Positions 23,946 through 36,119 of a stretch of DNA of 64,000 bases are shown here, piece after piece. Made by a program: the position numbers and the translations under genes. This DNA comes from Epiperipatus broadwayi. Lineage: Eukaryota > Onychophora > Udeonychophora > Euonychophora > Peripatidae. The stretch spans positions 1,118,001 to 1,182,000 of the forward strand of contig JAQFVV010006199.1 in the NCBI GenBank assembly GCA_028023455.1, read 5' to 3'. Each line of letters begins with the position of its first letter. The first letter of the stretch is position 1. Under the pieces are notes generated by a model. It was not told the DNA's origin and did no database searches. It saw nothing but the letters and a program-made list of their open reading frames with translations.

Positions 23946-23985
23946 CTCTGATGAAAGCACTTGTTATTGTACTGAAATGTCAGCT
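23944..23985 (+). ncRNA. Hammerhead-ribozyme-like motif (degenerate) at Penelope 3' end
   Basis: Elements in order: AGCT (stem I, 23,944-23,947), CTGATGA (23,948-23,954), a weak stem II (AGCAC/GTACT, one mismatch), GAAA (23,974-23,977), T, GTC (23,979-23,981), AGCT (23,982-23,985, closing stem I with four pairs). This is the order of a minimal hammerhead with almost no stem III, a form known from Penelope-like elements. Departures from a working core are one extra A after CTGATGA and T where GAAAC is expected. It is probably inactive. Confidence 0.5.
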
Positions 23986-24008
23986 ATTTCCAGAAATAAT
24001 AATAATAT

Positions 24009-24308
24009 TGTAACCGGACCCCGTACAACCCCTTTATTACCTTGGTTGTAACACTTTCCCGATGAGCATGTTGTAGGAAGGAACTATCAATTGGCATTCT
24101 CCAATGCAGATGTTATCCCCCCCCCTACAATAATATTTCCTGCTCATCAGAGGATGTAGCACCATAGAGACTAGAAGCATCTAGACATTTCTATGTTTGG
24201 TTTTCCAAATGGCACCACTAGAGTTCAATTTCACTACAACCTGACTTACCTAGGTCTAGTTATGCCAGACTTAGCTGAGGAGGCATGAGATTCTCATGAA
24301 CAAGTGCA
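24009..24308 (-). mobile_element. Solo LTR, copy B (about 300 bp)
   Basis: This aligns end to end with the LTR at 8,354-8,642, starting TGTAACC and ending AACAAGTGCA on the plus strand. No primer site, gag or partner LTR is next to it, so it is a solo LTR left after recombination. It contains a run of nine C (24,117-24,125) where copy A has only three. Confidence 0.75.
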
Positions 24309-24599
24309 CTGAATGATGAGTGATGCAACAAAAACAAAATAGAATTGAACAACTGGATAACTAAAATTAATTTTAAGTAACAATAATTTTATTTAATAAC
24401 AGGTTTAAATAAATGTCCATCAAGCAAAATATTTCATTTACAGGCCCTGTATCTCTTAGGCCTACTTCCAATAACATTGTTGATGGCTTAGAGAATGTAA
24501 TCTGTTGAGAGTATAATAAAGTCCTTTTCTCAAAAGTTCTTCAACAGTTACATCTTTAATCATTCAATTAGTTCACAGAGAGGAGTGTGATATATTAAG

Positions 24600-25380
24600 A
24601 CAACAGAGAGAATAATGAAGACAACTAATAGCACTTAATTCAGAGTTTCACTTAATTGTGATTTGTATTATTTTAGGTAGTAGTCACATGTAATGTGGTT
24701 TAAATTATTAATATATGAAGTTATCCTTTACAGACATAATAATGAATATAACTAATAGCATTGTATTTAATTCAGAGTTCCTCATAAATTTTATTTGTAG
24801 TATTTTAGATAGTAGTCACATGTAATGTGGTTTAATTATTCTTGTATGAAGCTATCCTTTACATATTTTTCTCCTTCACTTTTTTTGCATATCTTCATAT
24901 AATCATATATATTATTTATAATACTTCACTCATATACACTTTAATGCAATTAATTTTCTTAAAAACTTCTTTATTTTCTTACAGTTCCAACTATCCAGCA
25001 GTCTTCTTCAGAGCTCCATCTTCCTTACAGTTGTTTTAATTAAAGTTAAAACAACTGTAAGGAAGATGGAGCTCTGAAGAAGACTGCTGGACAGTCGAAA
25101 GTGTAAGAAAATAAAGAAGTTTTTAAGAAAATTAATTGCATTAAAGTACTGTAAGGAAGATGGAGCTCTGAAGAAGATTGCTGGACAGTCGAAACTGTAA
25201 GAAAATAAAGAAGTTTTTAAGAAAATTAATTGCATTAAAGTGTATATGAGTGAAGTATTATAAATAATATATATGATATCCTTTACAGATATAATAATGA
25301 AGATAACTAATAGCATTGTATTTAATTCAGAGTTTCACTTAATTCACAAATAGTTTATTTACAGTCCATTGTGCATCTTG
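24600..25380 (+). repeat. Tandem repeat of about 125 bp, split by a foldback
   Basis: Three copies: about 24,600-24,722, 24,723-24,856 and 25,268-25,380. Each has TATCCTTTACAGA-TATAATAATGAA, then CTAATAGCA, TTAATTCAGAGTT and, in the first two, GTAGTCACATGTAATGTGG. The foldback at 24,902-25,277 lies between copies 2 and 3, with a TATCCTTTACA motif on both sides of it. Confidence 0.75.
24902..25277. mobile_element. Foldback element with near-perfect arms and a 93-bp tandem duplication
   Basis: The sequence at 24,936-25,038 is the reverse complement of 25,047-25,147 with about four mismatches and an 8-base loop, so the RNA or single strand would form a hairpin of about 100 bp. The right arm is duplicated in tandem: 25,055-25,147 and 25,148-25,240 are 93-bp units differing at few positions. 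The outer copy also pairs with the left arm out to 24,902 and 25,277 (130-bp arms). Each arm contains CTCTGAAGAAGACTGCTGGA followed by CAGTCGAAA, which resembles a Penelope 3'-end motif. Open frames through the arms are mirror images of each other and not genes. Confidence 0.85.
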
Positions 25381-26530
25381 GTATGTATCCAATAATAGGG
25401 CAATATGAATTAAAGAATGCAAGTTCTTTAACCATTTACATTTACATTTTATGTCTAATTCAGAGTTCCAGTTGACTTTAAGTTAGTTAAAGCATAATAC
25501 ATATATTTTTATTGTTTGGTCCGCTACAGATGTATGTTTCCAAATATGAGTTGATCTGAAGTTTCATTTATACTTTATCAATAATAAACGATTTTCATAA
25601 TTTTAGTTTCTCTTATAATTTTCCAATAACAAACGTATTTTCATGCAGCTACATTTATTCATAAATTTTATGTTATTTATAATAAAGACGTTTTGTTTGT
25701 CTTTTAAAAAACACATATAATTTTAGCTTAAGAAAGACATTTTGTCTTGTCTTTTATAAATGCACATAGTACCGAATATTTTTATAAAATCATTATCTTT
25801 ATTTTATCCAGTTTGTTTCTTCATATCCATGATATGATTGTTTTCAAAAGGGGCATCATATTTCAGCTGAATGGCATTATTTTCTTTCTATGATGTCTAT
25901 CCAGGCAAATCTTGGAGGACCATGGCTTAGAATGAAGAGAAAAGCTGTTACCATTTACCCTTCCATCGTTGTTTTCCTTAATAATGTTTTCTTTTTCCAT
26001 CATTAATAGAGGTTCTTTAACTGCTCTTAATATCTTTTTAAAATTGAAATTTTTTTTTTTTCAAAATTCTTCTTTAAGAGCTACTTGAAAAATATCTCTT
26101 TGAAAAAAAATGACTATTTGATCTCCTAAAAATCTGTTTGAAAAAACTTTTTAAAAATCTGCTCTAAACTTGCAACTTGACTATATCTATCTAATTCTTG
26201 GATTGATTAAACAGTTCAGCCCACGTATCCTAGTCATCCCACAGCTCTCATTTAAGTCCGATTGCCTTTCTATTCATAATGATTGGATAATCTACTTTTT
26301 TAGTGGGATAGATAAGAAAGCATGAAGATTAAGTTATGTTTTTCAATTTATTAAGACTGCCCCAAGCTGTTATCACACTTTATTCGAAAACATCGTTCCA
26401 AAAATTAAAAATGTAATCTTTTTAATAAATGCCAGCTTTTATTTACATCGTAATTTGAAACTATAAAATCAATAATGATTTTCTTTTAACTATAAACTTT
26501 TTGCTTTATTTCTTTTTTAATTTGATCAAA
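25381..26530. other. AT-rich stretch, nothing recognised
   Basis: No gene. A partial restatement of the upstream tandem unit (TCTAATTCAGAGTTCCAGTTG) occurs at about 25,452-25,475. Two related patches, AAAGACGTTTTGTTTGTCTTTT (25,684) and AAAGACATTTTGTCTTGTCTTTT (25,733), form a loose 50-bp direct repeat. Confidence 0.5.
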
Positions 26531-26544
26531 TCATGCTAGTCTTT

Positions 26545-26617
26545 TTTAAATGGGGGGGGGTCCTTTGAATATATATATACGCATGGAACAGTATATCTGT
26601 TTCAATATATATATATG
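26545..26617 (+). repeat. Short dispersed repeat ending in (AT)n, copy 2
   Basis: This holds nine G (26,552-26,560), TCCTTTGAATATATATA, then CTGTTTCAATATATATATAT. It matches the order of elements at 10,365-10,456. Confidence 0.5.
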
Positions 26618-26929
26618 TAATATTTATAACTAAGCTGTTAAATTATATATGTGTGATATGCTTTACAAAGTATATGATGTTTTAAAATAGTGTTTTCAGT
26701 TTTTAGCTGAGTTTAATGCATTTTTGATGCTAAAGATCATAATCATAGCTATTCTTACTAAATTTGGAGGCAGCTATATAACCATTGTTATTAATATGCA
26801 AAATACCCTGATTTGCTGATTCCAATAATTTGAAAGTTGGATGTTGTTTGATCTTTTATTAATGGCATTACTGTTGTTTGTGATAAATTATGCCTCTTTG
26901 ATTTATCTTTTTCTCTTCTCCTTTAACAC

Positions 26930-27310
26930 ATATCAGGTTATCTTTTTATAGATCAAAACAGTGTGTATGTTCTCTGATGATCTAAGAATATAGACATGTA
27001 CACTGGATTTTTTTTCTCTTTTTATGTAAGTATTTGTACTGCTTTATTTTTCTTATAATATGGGTTTGGGATTTACTATTGTATATAGCAGTTTTTCTTG
27101 AGCAGTTACATTGTACAACATATATTATTTGTGGAAATTTTTCTTTCTTGATTTTATCTTTAGGGTTATTTGTTAATCTGTTTACATTAGTTAGTGTTCT
27201 AAAGCCTACAGTAAACTTTTGCTTGCATATATTCCTTATTTTTGTTGCAACTTGAAATATGAGGTAATTGTTGTTGCTTTTCTACACAATCTTCTGTTTT
27301 ATTTTTAAAT
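26930..27310 (-). pseudogene. Probable Penelope-like C-terminal remnant
   Basis: Across frames on the minus strand: ITLPHISSCNKNK, then RTLTNVNRLTNNPKDKIKKE, then KFPQIIYVVQCNC. This is the usual run-up to a Penelope GIY-YIG domain, in which '(T)NPKDKIKKEK..G(V)VY.V.CNC' joins linker and nuclease. Downstream SQTHIIRKIKQYKYL may be the RIKEH helix. Several frameshifts and stops are present. It looks unrelated in detail to both Penelope-like fragments at 22.8-23.9 kb, so it would be a third family. The upstream sequence to about 27,700 may be older reverse transcriptase, but I could not place motifs in it. Confidence 0.45.
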
Positions 27311-27719
27311 TAAAAATTTTGATTACTTTGTATAGTGTTTTTTTTTGTTATATCCGATTTAACTCAATCTTCTATGTGTACATATATTGAGATTGCATTT
27401 TCTATTTGCTTCACATCTGCATAAATGATGATTTCAATGTAGAAAACCTTTGAAGTCTGGAAATTTACTTGTCATTGGTATTAGAAATTGTGGGTGTATC
27501 CATCTTTGATTTTGATCAGCTTGACTATCATTCTGTAGTCAATAAAGTTTTTATTTCTGTTTAATTAGATCCAATAATTTTAAACTTCCAGTATCATCAT
27601 CATTTTCTCTCATCCAATATGGAGATAATTTTGCACATACATATCTATTATGATTTGAGAAGATCCACATATGAGCACATCACTGATGTATCTTTTATTT
27701 ATAATGTTTTTGTCTTTTT

Positions 27720-29540
27720 TAAGGAAAGACAGTAATTTTGTTTTATTTAAATGATGAGTCTATATAATTTATTCTATATATTGTAAATATCGATAAGTCT
27801 ATCTATATTTTAAAAATTGTCATTTGTTATTAAAAAAAAAAATCTCTTTGAGTTGATGTTTATATATGAAGTATTATTATTGTTTATGGTTATTAGGTAT
27901 AGTTATTGTTTGAAATTATTATTTTATTTATATGTTGATGGTACATCGTTATGAATATTTAATTATTATAAATAAATAAGGACATATAAATTGTTGATTA
28001 TATAAAAAAATTATTTTATTTGCAGTGATTATTAAAAAAATGCAATATTATTATTTATGTATATTTTTAAAGCTGTCAAATAAATTTTCAATTGAATATT
28101 TTTTATATATATATGCTTGATATTTTTTTTTTTTAATGTTAATTGTTTAAAAGAAAACATGTGTAACGAGGGTTTTCAAAACAGCATTTGCTAGCACGTG
28201 GAGCAACAACAAAAAGGAAGCCATTATTATTATTAAGATAGTAATAAAACCAACTGAAGGATAAAATTTTGTTGTACTTTGTGTCTTTGAAATTACCATT
28301 CTTCAGAATATTGGAATAAGATAGATTTCTATGGTAAATACATAAATCATGACAGGCTAATAGAGATATATCGCAGCCAAGAGGCTGCACCATTTTCTTT
28401 CATTTATTCCAAGGCAGTTTAAAAAGAAAAACTAGGCAAATTTCAATATATGTATTTCATCGCGTCTGAAGCCGAAATTTGACATAGCTATCTGGAATCT
28501 ATAATGGTCAATCTAATAATAATCTGGAGGTAACTAGAATTAATATATTGGATTTAACATTTCAATTTATTTATTTATTTTTCAAGGAAAGAAATTTTAG
28601 AAGGATAAAAATATACATATATCCAAGAATTGACAATTTTCTCTAACGTGATAGTTTCCTCACCTTAACTAGAATGCATTCTAATATTAAACGGATAAAG
28701 AAATAAAACAAGGGAATAAGTTGACTTTTGAAGGAAAACTGGACATGTGAACTTTGAAAGGTAGTCAATAATTTTATATGTATAAATGATATATAAATAT
28801 ATTTTTGAGATCGATATTTTTGTTTACTTTTATTTTTCATTATAAAAATATAACGTTTTATAAATATTCAATTCAAGCGTCTTGTTTTCTAACAGCAATA
28901 AACGTTTAACAGGTGTTAAAATTAACACTTAAGTAATTTAAAATCTTAAAGTATGGCTTATAAGTTTGGGTTGCATATGAGTTGTTATGTATATTTTAAT
29001 AAGTAAATTTATATTCGCAAATTTTTATTATAAAAAAAAATGTTTTATTATTAATTTATTTCCATTTTTTTTTTAACTTTATATAATGATTCTTATGCAT
29101 ACCAAAACAATAATTTATAGGTATTTGCTGTATATAATATTTTTTTTATTATTTTAAATATCTGAAAAATATAAATATGGATTTGTATTTATATTGATAT
29201 CTACTTGTTAAGCACAGATATGTCTTTATATATTTAATATATATACTTATTGCAAGTATATATGTATATTTATTATTTGGGTTTGTATTTAAAACATTGA
29301 TATTACCTAAAATTAAACCATAATATAAAATAAAGGATGTACTATTTGTTTTATAAGTAATGTCTTTGTAATTTATTTGAAAGAGTAATAATATTTTATT
29401 CTTATTTTTCTTTTAATGCTAGAGTCATTATGAAATTAATTGAATTAACAATTTATTTAAATATAACTGGGATAATTTTGTCTTTCTTCATTTAAATTAT
29501 ACAATTTATTATATTAGGCTTTCTCAACAATTGGATTCAT
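27720..29540. other. AT-rich stretch, no gene recognised
   Basis: A GC-richer patch at about 28,140-28,520 (GAGCAACAACAAAAAGGAAG, CGCAGCCAAGAGGCTGCACC, CATCGCGTCTGAAGCCG) stands out from its surroundings and gives an 84-codon minus-strand frame with no recognisable domain. GCAGCCaagaGGCTGC within it is a perfect 6-bp stem with a 4-base loop at about 28,373-28,388. The rest is AT-rich. Confidence 0.45.
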
Positions 29541-29554
29541 TTAGATTATATATA

Positions 29555-29959
29555 TTCCATTACGTTTATCATCCAATGTTTGAAGCATTATTTTCTTTTC
29601 ATATATTGATGTTCCATTACATTTGAGATATATGTCTATATGATATATTGTCCATTACATTTGGCACCATAAACTGTTGGTCCCAGTTAACTGATGATTG
29701 TATAATGGAGTAAAAGTATGTTCCATTACATTTGGACGCCATAACGTAGTCAGCATAATATGTTTGTTTAATTATTCATTACATTTGGTGTATCAAAGTT
29801 AGGGGCTTGGTTAACTAATAATTATTGTTACAAAAGTTCATATGTTTATTTTCATTTGAGATCATATATAAAGATACATTCCATTATATTTGGCTTTCCC
29901 AATGTTTGGGGCCTTCTTTCTTCAATTTAAATGGAATGCAGCAAGTACGTTCCATTACA
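29555..29959 (+). repeat. Array of CCATTACATTTGG-type repeats
   Basis: Seven occurrences of a GTTCCATTACATTTGG-like core start at about 29,555, 29,612, 29,650, 29,721, 29,775, 29,879 and 29,950, spaced about 40-105 bp. Text between cores also recurs (CACCATAAACTGTTGGTCCC, GACGCCATAACGTAGTC, GGGGCTTGGTTAACTAATAA). The array ends CCATTACAATATATATA, the same ending seen at 54,763-54,796. Confidence 0.7.
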
Positions 29960-30315
29960 ATATATATAATCAGTGGATTGAATTTAATCTCTCATTTAAA
30001 ATTGCATAAATAAACGAAGCATGAATACCAACAAATGCCAAAGTACAGGTGGTATCACTCTGTCTTTTAATAGTTTTCTTTCATTACATAACTCATTGGA
30101 AGGTACAGTTGCTTTCATTTCAGTTATTTATAGTCATAAGTTATAATTATTTATTATTACATTTACTTAATTGAGTTTACATGTTATGTTTGGAGGTTGT
30201 TAAAACTAAGGCTGGCTTAATCCTCTGGGTATTTGAATGGCAATTCTATATAATTTATTCTATATATATATATAATCAATAGATGAATTTACTCTCTATC
30301 AAAATCATTTTGCTT
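29955..30315 (+). repeat. Direct repeat pair beside the CCATTAC array
   Basis: ATATATAATCAGTGGATTGA plus TTTAATCTCTCATTTAAAAT (about 29,961-30,002) is restated as ATATATAATCAATAGATGAA plus TTTACTCTCTATCAAAATC (about 30,270-30,308). The 300 bp between them holds no gene. Confidence 0.45.
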
Positions 30316-30319
30316 TTTC

Positions 30320-33300
30320 ATTTAAACTCAATTATAAAAAGAAAACACTATCTTTTTGCTCTTTTTAATGAAAGTTCTTCCATGAATATGAAAAAGAATG
30401 TAGTGATTTGTTTTTATATTTGAGCTTATGAACATTTAAATACCTTTGTAGTGGAATTGTATCTCAACAAATGCTGAAAAGACATGATACAGGCTGTTAT
30501 TGAGTCACTATGTATATCTCTCATTCAAGAGGGTGATAACACATTTTATAGGCGTCAATTAAAGTATGTATATTATTAAAAAGAAAACATTCTTTATTTT
30601 TTCTTTTTATTGCAATTCAGATTAAACTTTTGTATTCTTGCTAATAATGGTTCTCCCACATTTTGTGTTTTGTAAACATTTTGTGCTATAACTCCTTTGC
30701 AAAAATTATCTTTGTTCTGGAACTTGTTTTTTTTTTTTTTTTTTAAAAAAAAGTGAGGGGGGGGGGGTGCTTAATTGATTTTTAAGAAAATAGAATATGC
30801 AAATGAAATCAATTAAAAAGATAGATATTGTTTATAAAACTGACTTCAGTTTTTCAAAGTGCTTTTTTCTTTTTTTAATTTTCCTCTTTTGTTTTAGACA
30901 TAGTTATTGATTTCTGTCTAGCTTCTCACCTATTCACTAATTTAATGAGCATTTGATGGAAATATAATAGTTTAAATATCATAAATGGAAGCTTAATTGC
31001 AAATCAATGACTTCTCATTATCCTAAAAATCGAGAAGAATAAATTCCTTGTGTTCGAGTTTGCAAAATTGCTAGTAGATCATCTTATTGCTCACTAGAGG
31101 GCACACGCTCATGTTTCGTTTATTGTTATGAATTTAATAACTGTACTTCGTATTTTGAATTCGTATTTATATAGATATAACAAATTTTATTTACAGTTTC
31201 ATAAAAATATGGATTGACAAATTAATTAATTTTTAAAATATAAAACCAGTAAAACTAAAATTTAGAATTGTTAACAGCGATTTGGGGAAAATAATATATA
31301 TATAAGTAATATCAATGATAATAATACTGCATAGGTAAAAATAGGATTAATAGCAATTTCAATTGCATTTATAAAAGAGTAAAAAAACTCGTTTGTTGTC
31401 TTCAGTCTATGGAATAAATTATCATTTAAAAATTTAAATATTACTAAAGAGATTGTCATGTTTTGTTTCTGCAAAATTGTTTTAGTCCATCCTGATATAA
31501 ACAATTTTGAACTTATTTGTATACACACAAATAGATATTGGATAAATTAATAATACTAATCATATTAACAAACAAGCAGAAATGTAAACACATACCCTTT
31601 TTTAAGAGATTTTTTTTAGTAGTTGGAGGTATGAATTCAGAAAGTTCAGATCAATTTTATTAAACTGTAACTTAAAAAACTGCATGTCAACATTAATCTG
31701 AATACTTCAATTTCTTGTTTTAATTTTATAAGTTTGGATATCTCTTTCAATGCTTAATAGATGTACTGATAAAAGTAGTTATTTGAATTCTTGTATTATT
31801 ATTTGAAAGATAATCAAAATATTTCCCTCCCCCACTCAGACACTCAGAAAAGAATGCCAACCATTGAACCAATGATTTAATGAAATTCTGATATCTTTTA
31901 TCATATCCTGTTTTACTTTCAACCTAAAGTGACTGTGATCAGTATATATATATATCTTTTTTGCAGTTTTAATTAACTAAAATGCACTCACTCACTGCTG
32001 GGTATACTAAAGCAGGCTTGGCAAAATTGGAAACTTAGCTCTCAGCAAAAGAACAAATGCTACTCAATCTATTTTTTATATGGATGCAGACCACAAAAGC
32101 CTTTTTGTCAATTATTGAGCTTTGTTTTTAAATTCCTATATTGCTTGTACATCTCATATTTATTATGGTGCTAAAGAGAGAATGTTATGTATTTTCTTTT
32201 AATCAAATCTCTAATAATATAATCATTATCAAGAGATCATTTATGAGTCTTTTTTTTTATGAATTCAATAACATGCCAAATTGGAAATTTAAATTAGCAT
32301 TTATTGAAGGTTGCTTATAAAGAAGGAAAACCAAATATTTTACCATTATTTGTTAGATAAGATCTGTTTTTAATATAATTCTGTTTTCTAATTTAAAGTG
32401 TAATTATCTATTATTGTTCAGTTACAAATGCTTCTGTAAAATTAATTTCTTTTATAACCTCGTGTCTAACTTTGATACAATGCATACACTAATATTGTTT
32501 TAAGTGTGGATGTTTTGAAGTGCTTTATAGTAATTTTTCTGTATAAATAAAATGTTTGTAATAGTCTATCCATTTGTTGTGAAAAAGTTCACTAACCACA
32601 CAACATTTAAATGAAAATATCCAAAACTATTATCCCCACATGTGTAATAATGTTTTTTTAGATAATATATGCAAAGTATTTAACAATCTTCTATGAATTT
32701 TTCTGAATTTCATATTGTAGTATATGCATTTACAAAATGGGTATAGATATTATTTGAAAAATAACATTTAACTTTTCATTGAAATTGTATGTGATAGTGA
32801 ATCCAATACCATAAGATCTTTTTTCATTTGATATACCATTTTCTTTTTTAATTAAACTTAATTTTCTTTGGAAGATGAGTTTTATTAGAACCAACTATAT
32901 AGATCTTAAACTTACAAATTTTATTGTAAATTAAAGCTTAAACAATTATGTCAGGCACATTTTGTATATCACATATACTAATATTTCAGGTGGGAATACT
33001 TTGCCACTTTTAACAATTATTGATATTACAATTATTTCTTTAACTTGAAAATGAAAAATCCACTATGCAAGATCCAGTGAGACTTTGCGAGACAAATCAA
33101 TTTTAGATATTTTTTTTTAGATTCTCACAAATTTGTGACAAAGAAAAGGGCAGAAGAATTTTTAAAACAAAATTTTCCAAGCCTATATTCACCATTTATC
33201 ATTTTGTCATCATTGTATCAATCTTATTGTATTAAAGTATTTTTATTATTGATTGGATTCTCCTACATAGTACATTAGAAAAATCAATTCTTTAATAAAT

Positions 33301-34780
33301 ATATGTAAGCAGGTAAGTCATTATTTATCCATCATTGTATACTTCTTTTTGATTATACATTTGCTATGTGCCTTTTATGATGCATTTAAATATTTACAAA
33401 AATACACTTAATTAGATAATTATGCTAAAATTGAATAATAGCGTCTCGAACTATCTTTATATTGCTATGTATGAATAATTTACATTTCACTGAAATAAAT
33501 AACGTATTCATTTTAAATATTTTAATTCTTAAATTATAATAATTGTAGAGGATCTTCTTTCTTAGATATGATATGTGTATTAATATATTAAAAAGAAAAC
33601 TAAAATATTTTTAGCATTTTTAAAGTATTACACACTATTTGGTAACTTTTTTTTTTTAAAAAAAGAAGAAGATATATTCACAATATTTTATGTCAAGACT
33701 TTAAATAATGTTAATTTGTCAATAGTAATAAGTGTTATATGTATTAAGAAAATAACAGCAAAAAAATAATTATTAAAAATACAGAATAATGTACAGTATT
33801 ATATAGTGTTTAATTTGTGTTTATATATTAAAGTTATAAATATTTTTAAAATGGATATATAAATTAAGATACAAACATAAATAATTAACAAAAAAAAAGT
33901 TCATTATTTATTACTAATGAAACTGAAGTTTGAAAAAAATATATAGTAGTAATTAAAGAAAATTGAATCCAAATTAATATTAACATTAGTGATATTTTTA
34001 AAAATTAGTATGTAGAATTCATTTGCAAATAAAAATTGATCTTGGTAAAATAAAAAAATAAAAAACAATATTTAAGTGTTATTATATTTTAGTTTTAATC
34101 ACGTTTATTGCAAATGAAATCACATATTTGCAATAGAATATGGTATTTTGTCATAAATTACAGCAATTCATAGCACTAGCAGTGTGAACCAGAAAATTAT
34201 TTTTTTATAACTTTTTAAATTTTTGTTTACTATTTTTTTTTGATAACAATTATGTAAGTCAGCAAACTTTGAATTAGAAGATATAGTAGATTCATTGTTT
34301 GTATAAAACTAATCTTAGCAATAATACTTTCAAGTCATTTTTAAAAATATATATATATGTTGGTAATAGTTGTTTTTTTTAGAAGAAAGATATACTTTTA
34401 ATATTATTTATTCATTTAGTCTTGTCATCAAGATATTAACTTAATTCATTAGCAGTTTTAAATTACTTCCAACATTGCATTTCACCTAAAAATAATTCAT
34501 TATTTTCAAACATTATTTAATAAAATGATTTTTCATATTAAAATAAGTGTACTAAACACATTTTTCATTAATTGTTATAAATCTATAATAAATGTATTTT
34601 TAATGTAAAGGTATTGTCAATTTTCTCCAGTAAACTAGACAAAAGCCAAATATGGTTATTAAGATTTTCTATTTGGTACAATATAATTTACAATACTAAC
34701 AACAATAATCTCAGTGGTAAAGCAAGAGGCAGTGTTAATATTGAAGATAAATATTATAAATTTAATTTTTCCTAAATATA
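30320..34780. other. AT-rich stretch, no gene recognised
   Basis: No protein-like frame. It contains a T-run/A-run/G-run composite at 30,727-30,767 ending in eleven G, another T/A palindrome at 33,648-33,664, and a less AT-rich patch at 31,020-31,160 (CTCACTAGAGGGCACACGCT) with no identified feature. Confidence 0.5.
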
Positions 34781-34799
34781 AGAATGTAAAATGTGTGAA

Positions 34800-35500
34800 A
34801 TTTTCTTGATACAAACTCTTCAAGACCAGGATCAGAGAATTGCACTGATGGCTAAGGAGATGTCAAGATTTAAGATTGATATAGCTTCTCTTATTAAAAC
34901 ACACCATCCAGGGAAAGAAGTTTAGTACAGGTGAATGGCTATAAGTTTTTTTGAAGAGCAGATTATTCAGTGAAAGATTAGATTTGCTGTAAAGTATAAT
35001 TTATCTTTTATTTTTAGAATTCTTTATGATGTCAATGAAAGACTTGTAGTATTAAAACTTACCTCCCCACAATGTTACTAGTGCTCATTTTATTAAAGTC
35101 TATGCTCTGACCCTAGACTCTGAGAATTTAAAGAAAAAAAAACTTTAATTTCTTGCTGGGTAGTACTATTATAGCAATATTATTAAAAAAAATTCTTTTT
35201 TCTTGGATACTTTAAAGCACATGTTGATACATAAGAGTAGATTTTAGCAAAAAGTTATTGGAAAATAATAGTTTAATTACTGGGAATTCAAATGTTCTAT
35301 GGTTGTTCAATTTTTGCTTAAACATGGATTGACTATTATAAATATTTTGTTTATAAAAAAAACATGGATGCATTCTTCCTCAAAGCAATGGCAATTTATA
35401 TTGTAGTTAATAGTTAGGGTACAAGAGAAATTCATATTATGCAAACTCATGTGCAGGTTGTTGGACAGATCATAGATTATTATGTTCCAATATTAAAATA
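34800..35500 (+). pseudogene. Endonuclease domain of LINE copy 1
   Basis: This is an EEP-fold endonuclease remnant that would have nicked target DNA. ALMAKEMSRFKIDIASL corresponds to the second strand-helix block. Near the end, GCWTDHRLLC holds the TDHR form of the catalytic (S/T)DH motif, still intact. The ending QVVGQIIDYYV in another frame is a shadow. The GDFNAR block, expected near 35,200, reads with a frameshift. Many stops. Confidence 0.7.
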
Positions 35501-36119
35501 ATAGATGCATTAAAAATTAGATTTTATTCCAACTATAGTTGCAAGAAAATTGATTTTTTTATTCTTTAAAAAAATCTATTATATGTACTAAATTTCAGCA
35601 ACTTTTAGACACTAAAATTGTTAATTTGGACTCCAGAATTGTTATGTCACAAGAACTCTTAAGAAGGGGATTATGGATATAAGCAAATATATTCATGAGT
35701 TCACTAAATAGAAGAATGCTGGATTTTTTTTTTTTGACAAGAATTTACTAGTAGTAGTTTGACTAAAATGAAGCATTTGTCATTTTCTAGTTGGTATAAT
35801 AATAAATTAAATATGAAACTTCATAATAAATATAGAAATCTAAAGACAGAAGTTGAATGACTGACTTGGAGATTTAAAATGATTAATGGATTAAAATTGC
35901 AAAAAAGATGAGATATTCATTGATCATAGTCACTCTTGATCTTTTTTTTTTGATGCTTTGAAAGCAATATATGGGACCTGAGAAATGATATCATAATTCT
36001 ATAAATGTAGCAACAGTGTTCTTTTATATGATTACACTATTAATTTGAACAGATAGGATATTTTGATCATCTTTTGAATAATAATACAAGAATTGAGATG
36101 ATAAAATTTTAATGATTTA

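Noticed and set aside
25008-25316. 102-codon minus-strand frame and its mirror on the plus strand
   Set aside because: Both are readings of the foldback arms and share the same peptide because the arms are inverted copies.
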